Source: Larix kaempferi
Lineage: Eukaryota > Streptophyta > Pinopsida > Pinales > Pinaceae
Assembly (NCBI GenBank): GCA_027924585.1
Contig: BSBM01000461.1
Coordinates: 10,107,001 to 10,171,000 of the forward strand
Direction: 5' to 3'
Length of the DNA: 64,000 bases
Numbering within the stretch: position 1 is the first letter of the stretch; the number at the start of each line of letters is the position of its first letter. This document shows, in pieces, positions 57,649 to 64,000 of this stretch. The notes beneath the pieces are model-generated. The model did no database searches. It saw only the letters and a list, made by a program, of their open reading frames with translations, and was not told where the DNA came from. The position numbers and the translations under genes were made by a program.

Positions 57649-60176
57649 TTAGATTATATCTTGTGGCATATCAAATTCCCAATTCTCATGTCGCTCTTCA
57701 TTTTCTACATTTTGAACATGAGCTTCTGTAGATGAAATATCATTATGAGCCTCCAAAACATTATGTTCCATATCAAGTTCATTGGAGACATTTGTTATAT
57801 TGCATTCTCCTCTTCTCTCACAATCTGATCGCCAGAGTGCCAGTGCTCTATTGAATGGGAAATTGGTAATGTCATACTTTGTTACATATAATCTTAAACA
57901 AGTATCCATATTCTTATCAAGCTTGTTCCTCAACTTTGACTTCAAGAATTACAGTGCACTAAACATTCTTTCATCCTCCACTGATCCCAAAATCATGGTT
58001 TGACATAAATCGACTAATTTGAAATACTCTGACATGTTTTCTTGTAGGTATTGACTTTCACCTAAAATAGTCCATAATTTGATTACTGCACCATATTCTA
58101 TAGGTTTTGGCAAAGTACGATATTGACCTGACATTGTTTGAGAAAAGCAAGTGGCTTGTTGATATAATTTTGATGAATCTAATATACCTCCAATCTCTTC
58201 TCCTTCTACCTTAGCGTTCCTGCCAAAGTGGTGCACTAAAGTATTCGATTTTGCTAGAAAGTCGACTTTTAAAGGATATATTTCTTTTTCAGAGTTCCAA
58301 TAATGAGGGTATACCACAGACATAGCTTCCAATAATTCATCTCGAGGAAATCGTTCTCTTATCTCTAATGATAGTGATTGTGCAATTTGTATCAAGTTGC
58401 GTCTCACTGAAATCACAATATCATTGAATTGGTCTCTTGACACATGGCACTCTTCAGTGGTTTGTCCCCTCTTAGTAACATAATAAAAGGGAACCATATA
58501 CCCACGCACTTGCATACATAGTCTCCCTTTTTCATCAAACTTCAAATAATTTTCACTCTTTTCTATATCAATGATAGTAGTCCAACCGTTAAATGTTTGA
58601 CCCGTAAAAGAATATGGCATCCTATACAAATTATCCAATGCAAGGCATGCCAATTTTCTTGCATTTGTGTACTCTGCAATATACATTGTGCGACTCTGAG
58701 CCATTTTCACAAGGACATTCATTTCATGAAGCAAAGGAAGAATTCCAGCCAATGTTAATAATGTCTCTATATTAGTTAGTCGAAAGAGAAGCTCTTGAGC
58801 TTTGTCTACACGAAAGCGATGTTCATACATCACCCCTACCAATGATCGGTATTCACTAAATAGCCTTTGGGCTGGTCCATTCAATGAGATCCATCTTGTA
58901 TCGACATCTTTTAATAGCTTTTTTCCATCTGTAACACCATCAGCAAATTGTTGAAACTCTGTAAATCGCTTGGGACTACGACAAAAGTATGCATGAGTCT
59001 CACGTACAAGTTCTTCAACTTTTGAAACCAGTGGAAACTTACTTACTATTTTAAATGCAAGATTCATCCTATGAGCCATACAATGAATACTAATCATAAA
59101 TGGTGAAGCTGATACTTGTAGTTTGACGCAAAGACCATTCCTTTGTCCTTGCATGATTGATGCTCCATCAGCTCCGACACATACCAACCTTTTTGCAATC
59201 ATTAAATCATCCACACCACCAATTTCCTTCAAAGTCTTAATAACAAGTTCATAAATATTTCCAGCTGTAGAACTCTTCTTCATTTTATGAATCCCAAGTA
59301 AATATGAATGCCTAATATGATCATTAACCATATAAATACTCATGCAGATCCATGAAGTATTGTCAACAGCTGTAACTTCATCCAAAGATAGTGAAAAAAA
59401 CCTAGCATTTGCAATCTTCTCTTTCAAATCATCTTTTTCTACTTGAGCTAGATATTTTGCCCATTCTCAACCATTCGTTATAGACCAAATGAGAAGCTGG
59501 AAAATTCGATACTTCAGGAAAAGATACATAGTTCTTGTAATCTGGATAATCTGTCATAGGACGACCTTTAGATAAGATGTGAAATACAGTGCTTAATTGT
59601 GTCGTCTTGGATAACAAATTTCTCTCCATTGTCTTTCCAAATAGAGATGTGATGGTCCCTCCACTTGCCTCGAGTTTACTCTTGCTTATTAAGTATTTAT
59701 TATATTCTTCTTGATATCTGAGATGTCGATAGTCATCAGAAGGTTTCCATTTGGTAATAGACTTCTCCTCGCCATTTTCAATTTTCTTAACATACAACTT
59801 TCCTGCATGCTTCTCTATTGTATCTATCTTCATTTGCAATTTTTACTACCTTTCCAAGTTTCCAACTACATACAATGCATTTAACTTCTCGTGAAGCCTC
59901 TTTCTCATTTCTTGGAGGTATTGGTTCAATAAATGGAAATTTTGAGGCCCATTCCAATTGGAATTTTCTCCCTATGTCCCATTGGCCTTTTTTCCTTTTT
60001 CGTGATAATGAACCATTTTTGTTGCCTTCCAAGGTAAGACCTTCAACATTGTCATTGCCAATTTCTGGTTGAATTGCATTTATCCCAATTTGTGCACTAG
60101 AGGAACCTTCAACATTGTCATTGCCAATTTCTGGTTGAATTGCATTTATCCCAATTTGTTCACTAGAGGAACCCAT
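57649..60176 (-). pseudogene. hAT-superfamily transposase (zf/DUF4371 type), lightly damaged
   Basis: The minus strand encodes a near full-length hAT transposase of the ZNF862-like plant group. 60176-59787 gives the N-terminus: a 22-residue segment present twice, a basic KRKK patch, and the zinc finger start KCIVCSW. After a frameshift near 59820-59840, 59839-59429 carries the finger's IEKHAGK and the next part. After a second frameshift near 59455, 59427-57952 carries the RNase H-like catalytic core (SLDEVTAVDN, VGADGASIMQG, HCMAHRMNLAF, DVDTRW). The C-terminal dimerisation region (LGSVEDERMFSAL) is cut by a TAA at 57951-57949. The same frame then continues (KSKLRNKLDKNMD, then FPFNRALALW) to 57649. 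So three lesions separate it from an intact frame. Terminal inverted repeats and an 8-bp TSD were not found by eye. Confidence 0.92.
60040..60171. repeat. 66-bp in-frame tandem duplication in the hAT N-terminus
   Basis: Two copies with period 66 start ccttcaacattgtcattgcc and are nearly identical (one base change noticed). They encode the doubled 22-residue segment containing IGINAIQPEIGNDN. Confidence 0.95.
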
Positions 60177-61361
60177 CCTATCATATGTTATATGGCTATT
60201 AGCTGGATTCTCAGAAGAGTTGACATTTGTCTCGTTGATGGGGTTTGCTCAAAAGAGTTTGAATCATGAAGAGAATCTAGATTCTTGGATTGAGGCTTCT
60301 GAAAGTATGATGATACATCCCTCTGTTTTGATGCTTTCTTTCCACAATCCTTGTTTGACCTTTCGTTGAATATTCCACAATTATTAAGATATCAAATCAA
60401 TTTAGAAACCCAAAGTGAAACCTGCATGAGAAAAAATGATATAAAATTAGTACAATTTGTAAGTTATCCATGATGACATGAATTCTAGAGGCTAGAAAAT
60501 TTGAACCTAGTAACCTAAACCCATCCAAGATTAACTTCAAAATTAGACATAAATCCATCACGGTCTTATGATGAGGGGAAATTGAAAAATGTGATCAACA
60601 TAACCATTGCTAAACATTCTCATTCAAGGGTAAAAATATCACACAAAAGAATAAGAACATCTAAATAATCAAATTCAAGCATTGAAAACAAACTTGCAAG
60701 CCAATATAACAGCAGCGAATTAATGCATAAAACCAAGTCACTTCAATACTTGCTACATGTGTTCAATACTTGCGAATTAATGCCATTTTTTTTCATAAAG
60801 ATGGAATGGTAAAACATGTGTTCTGGTTTGGTCCTGTTAACAAGCCCTTGGGAATGGTCCTCAAATCTTTGTTGTTAGCATTCTACCCACTTCCATCACT
60901 TGGAAGTCTGCACTTCTTGGTGACAAGATCCCAAGGGTTCTTTATACTGAAAACAAGTTTGAAAAATTCAGATTGAAAGCTTGCAAATATAAATTTATGA
61001 AAGGAAAGGGTATCTGCCAAGTGCCTAATTTCATATAGAAGACTAAAGCAGAACCGAGGATAAGAATCAAAATTCCTAATTTAATGCAAGTAAAGGATAT
61101 TCTCTGCTTTCTAACTTTTACCTAATCTCTGGTTTACTTTATGTATGGAAAAACATTCCTTTCTGGACATACATTACTTTGGGTTTCCTAGTTTCCGTAT
61201 TGGAACTTCAAAACTTGCACATAAATTTGCAATAATAAAATCCCAACCATAGGTACGTTTGATCTCTTATGTTTGTTAATGTGAATGGAATGCATATCTA
61301 GCTTGAATGTTTGCGTAACATATAGCAATCTTGTGATAATGAATTGACATCACCCCTATTT

Positions 61362-61525
61362 AACCATATTAACTTAATGGTCGTGCATTTTTTCGTGGAA
61401 CTCTTTTAATTTGCAACCATATTAACTTGATGGATGTGCATTTTTCTTGGGAACTCTTTTGACATGAAACCATATTAACTTGATAGATGTGTATTTGTTT
61501 GGGAACTCTTTTTGATCTGCAAGGA
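61362..61525. repeat. 53-bp tandem repeat, three copies
   Basis: aaccatattaactt occurs at 61362, 61415 and 61468, exactly 53 bp apart. Each is followed by 'gatgtgcattt'-like words and 'gaactctttt'. Confidence 0.95.
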
Positions 61526-61744
61526 TGAAATGAAAACAAAAAAAAAATCTAGTTAGGAAGATATTTTACAAAACATTTGAAAAGCAAAGAAAGTGATTGT
61601 CTGGTATGAACCTTGATTTTATATTGGTAATGAACCTTGATTTTATATGAGGGAGGAAAATAGATCTTTGCTTAAAGATTATTTACAACTTTTTTAAAGG
61701 TAAAGAAGGTGTTTGTTTTGTATGTCTTGTATAGTTTTGAGTGA

Positions 61745-61830
61745 GTTTAACGGTTAAGAACATGTGTTTCCTCCTAGGAAGTTATAGGTTCGAATCCAAA
61801 GGGGTAGGGTATGTGCACATCTAGACTTTA
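61745..61830 (+). repeat. tRNA-derived SINE-like block
   Basis: It contains a perfect RNA polymerase III B-box word, ggttcgaatcc (61785-61795). A loose A-box-like 'gtttaacggttaagaac' lies about 30 bp upstream, the spacing seen in tRNA-derived SINEs. It is followed by aaaggggtagggtatgtgca. Confidence 0.55.
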
Positions 61831-62231
61831 GCAATTACATTGCTTCGCAAAGCAAGTCCCTTGACACACAAACAGAAGACAAAAGAAAGCAAAGAATATA
61901 AATGGAAAATAAAATAGAGAGACATGACCAAAATCAATTTCCTTTTTATTAAAAATTTCCTTTGTACAACAATACTCCTTTGATTAAACTTCTATGAAAA
62001 ACTTAACCAAGATTGTCCAAAGCTTGCCCTGACATTTTCCAGATTGTACAAAGACAAGCCAAGATAAGCAAAGAAGGTGAAAGTGAGAGTTGAAAAACTT
62101 GACTTTGGGAATACTAATAAATTTCTCTACAACTTCCCTTTTCATGCAGTTTTTTTGCAAAAATAGTGTTTAGGAAAACCTCTACTAACTGGAATGTAAG
62201 AAAACAATATCCCTGAAAGAAGTACGGCTCA

Positions 62232-62310
62232 CCTCTAAATGTGCACATACCCTACCCCCTTTGGATTCGAACCTATAACTACCCTATAGTGGAGCTCATT
62301 CTTGAATCCC
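62232..62310 (-). repeat. Second SINE-like block, inverted
   Basis: The reverse complement shares about 45 bp with 61778-61826, including the B box ggttcgaatcc and gtagggtatgtgcacat. The 5' part is diverged. Confidence 0.55.
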
Positions 62311-62802
62311 TGTATGTAATACCTATGAATAATGGTCCAATCTGTTGTTTCTATTATAACTGAGATCTGAAATGTGAAGAGGACTTTCCAAACAGGGATG
62401 GAGGCTACCAAGACTACCCCAAAAGAGTGCTCAAGCTTTTATTTATTAAATTCTGTGTGGATTTGGGATCATACCTCCTCATTTGCTCACAAAAAAGCTC
62501 AGAAATAGGACTGTACATTGTTGCCCTACAGTTTTCAGAGGTATAATATTTTTCCATATGTAATATGAATTGATTTTCCATGGTGAGATAGACCATAACA
62601 ACACTTTCTTGACTGTGTGTAGGATGCCTCTCTTTGTATCTGAATCGTTGCTAAAAAATCCAGTGGCCTTTTAGCTCCTTAAATGTAATAGTAAAAGTCA
62701 GTAATCAAGATGAAAGATGCAATGTAAAATATACAATAACTTCATCCATGATCTTTCACTTGATTTATCTAGAATTTGGCAAAAAGCATACCCAATATGC
62801 CC

Positions 62803-63205
62803 ATTTCCTTACATCCTATTTGACAAGTTTGTATTACAAAACATTGCTCATGCACTGTTCCAGATCCTTCTACAGAAGCCAAGTGTTTCAATTCAATTTA
62901 AACAGGCTAGGTTGTGTGATAGGACAGCCAACAAATAAGTCAGCGTCCACTTGGCTAACCTAACACAGTAAATCCAAAAATAGTCTCAAAGCCCCCCATT
63001 TTTCTTACATACTGTTTGAGTAGTTTGTAATACCAAACATTGCTCAAGCCCTGTTCCAGATACTTGTACAGAAGACAATTGTTTCAACTCAATTTAAATA
63101 GGCTAAGTTGTACAATATAGGACAACCACCACATAAAGATGCCATCCATTTGGCTATCCTTGCACATAGAAAATCCAAAAGTAGTCTCAAAGCCTCCAAA
63201 CTGCT
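62803..63205. repeat. ~197-bp tandem duplication
   Basis: Two diverged copies run from 'ttccttacat'/'ttcttacat' through aaacattgctca, ctgttccagat, 'tacagaag' and 'ggctaa' to gtctcaaagcc. They are about 80 percent alike by eye. Confidence 0.85.
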
Positions 63206-64000
63206 AATCAATCATTCATGACAACATGACACTTAGGCCTACCACATAAGTCTTCCTACAAGCTGTCTTAAATGTTGAAAACCTTTTGTAAAGAAGTGGA
63301 AGATGAAAAATAAGATGGACCATGAGCAATTGAGGAAAGAAAAAGCTTATATCATTCTATGATAAAACTTCAAAAAATATGAACAGTACACTTTCTATCA
63401 AAAATGAAGGAAACAACCATATTAAAATAGGAAATGGAGAAAGTGCCCATATAAATAGGATTTTGGAAAAGAAAACTAGAAAGGATGACAACAATCGGGT
63501 TGCTCTACCATCATGAATGTAATTTTTTTCTAAAATATTCTTACAATCAGGTTGCTCTCCGATGAAAATGTTTTCATGTTATTCCCTAATATGTCACTGC
63601 ATCTGAAGCTAATATTAGAGGCAACAGACATGAGGAACCCCGTACAATAGGAAATGCACCAGCTGTGAAGCAAGAGAAGCCTTGCTTGTGACAGTGGGTT
63701 TCCTTCTAAGTTTCCTTGGGTTTTCCTTTTAGAAGATTTGAATCTCCCAAGAAACTTCCAAGAACCAGACCAAAAACAATTCCTAAAAGAGAAACATTTT
63801 CAACTATTTTCCTTGTGTTTCCAAGGTGTGTCATGCTTCAAATATGTGGTTGACAAAGTCTTTCAAAGTGTGGGTTGTGTTAATGCAACAACACCGCAAT
63901 AAGGTGGTTGCATTGTTAAGGTGGGCCCTTATGCTAATGCAGTATTTTTTGTGGATGAGGCCAGGTGCATGTCTTGGGTGATTTTGATTAAATAGATATC

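Larger units (their letters stand above)
60177..64000. other. Noncoding stretch with small repeats
   Basis: No gene supported. It contains a 53-bp triplicated repeat, two SINE-like blocks and a 197-bp duplication. A short echo of the minisatellite (cacttcaatacttgc) lies at 60741. 63.2-64.0 kb holds nothing I recognise. Confidence 0.45.

Noticed and set aside
1-64000. CRISPR arrays, bacterial operons or phage genes
   Set aside because: The repeat arrays lack regular repeat-spacer structure, and all coding remnants are plant or plant-transposon types.

Overview
This window looks like a stretch of a large, repeat-rich plant nuclear genome, most likely a conifer. The evidence is nested LTR retrotransposons with plant-type initiator-Met primer sites, a Tat-like Ty3 element with an extra RNase H, a hAT transposase, a PLS-class PPR fragment, a kelch protein and plant Fd-GOGAT exons. 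The conifer call is inference: it rests on repeat density, slow-looking LTR divergence and the Ty3 type, not on a marker gene. I see no intact, clearly functional protein-coding gene, and no rRNA, tRNA or CRISPR.

Layout. 1-3.6 kb is noncoding with diverged tandem repeats and may be the 5' LTR or flank of the next element. 3.6-15.1 kb is a decayed Ty3 element (gag, protease, extra RNase H, RT, RNase H, integrase) split by a complete 6.2-kb Ty1/copia element at 5539-11703. The copia element has two ~745-bp LTRs, PBS, PPT and a perfect 5-bp target duplication (CAGAA); removing it rejoins the Ty3 reading frame. 15.1-21.2 kb is AT-rich and gene-free. 21.25-22.2 kb is a broken kelch gene (minus). 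22-31 kb is AT-rich with a GATCGATC-type hairpin array. 31.1-32.85 kb is a degenerate minus-strand copia fragment. 33.0-38.1 kb is a large LTR element without pol, carrying acidic unknown ORFs. 39.06-40.09 kb is an unknown 343-codon frame with one stop. 40.1-42.4 kb is a non-autonomous copia element with a gag-like and repeat-bearing ORF. 43.0-47.6 kb is a minisatellite with higher-order structure. 50.9-54.6 kb holds minus-strand gene fragments (PPR C-terminus, two Fd-GOGAT exons, one unrecognised exon). 55.0-55.6 kb is a cluster of short hairpins. 57.6-60.2 kb is a lightly damaged minus-strand hAT transposase. 61-63.2 kb has short tandem repeats and an inverted pair of tRNA-derived, SINE-like sequences.

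How the parts relate. Most of the window is layered transposon debris. The two copia elements share an LTR architecture: PBS tggtatcagagc, PPT aaggggggg, and a U3 cluster of GCATGCA and TAGGGTTT words. This suggests an autonomous/non-autonomous family pair. The best candidates for something undescribed are that RY/telobox LTR cluster, the two non-autonomous LTR elements with unknown ORFs, the misplaced RNase H domain, and the hairpin and higher-order tandem arrays.
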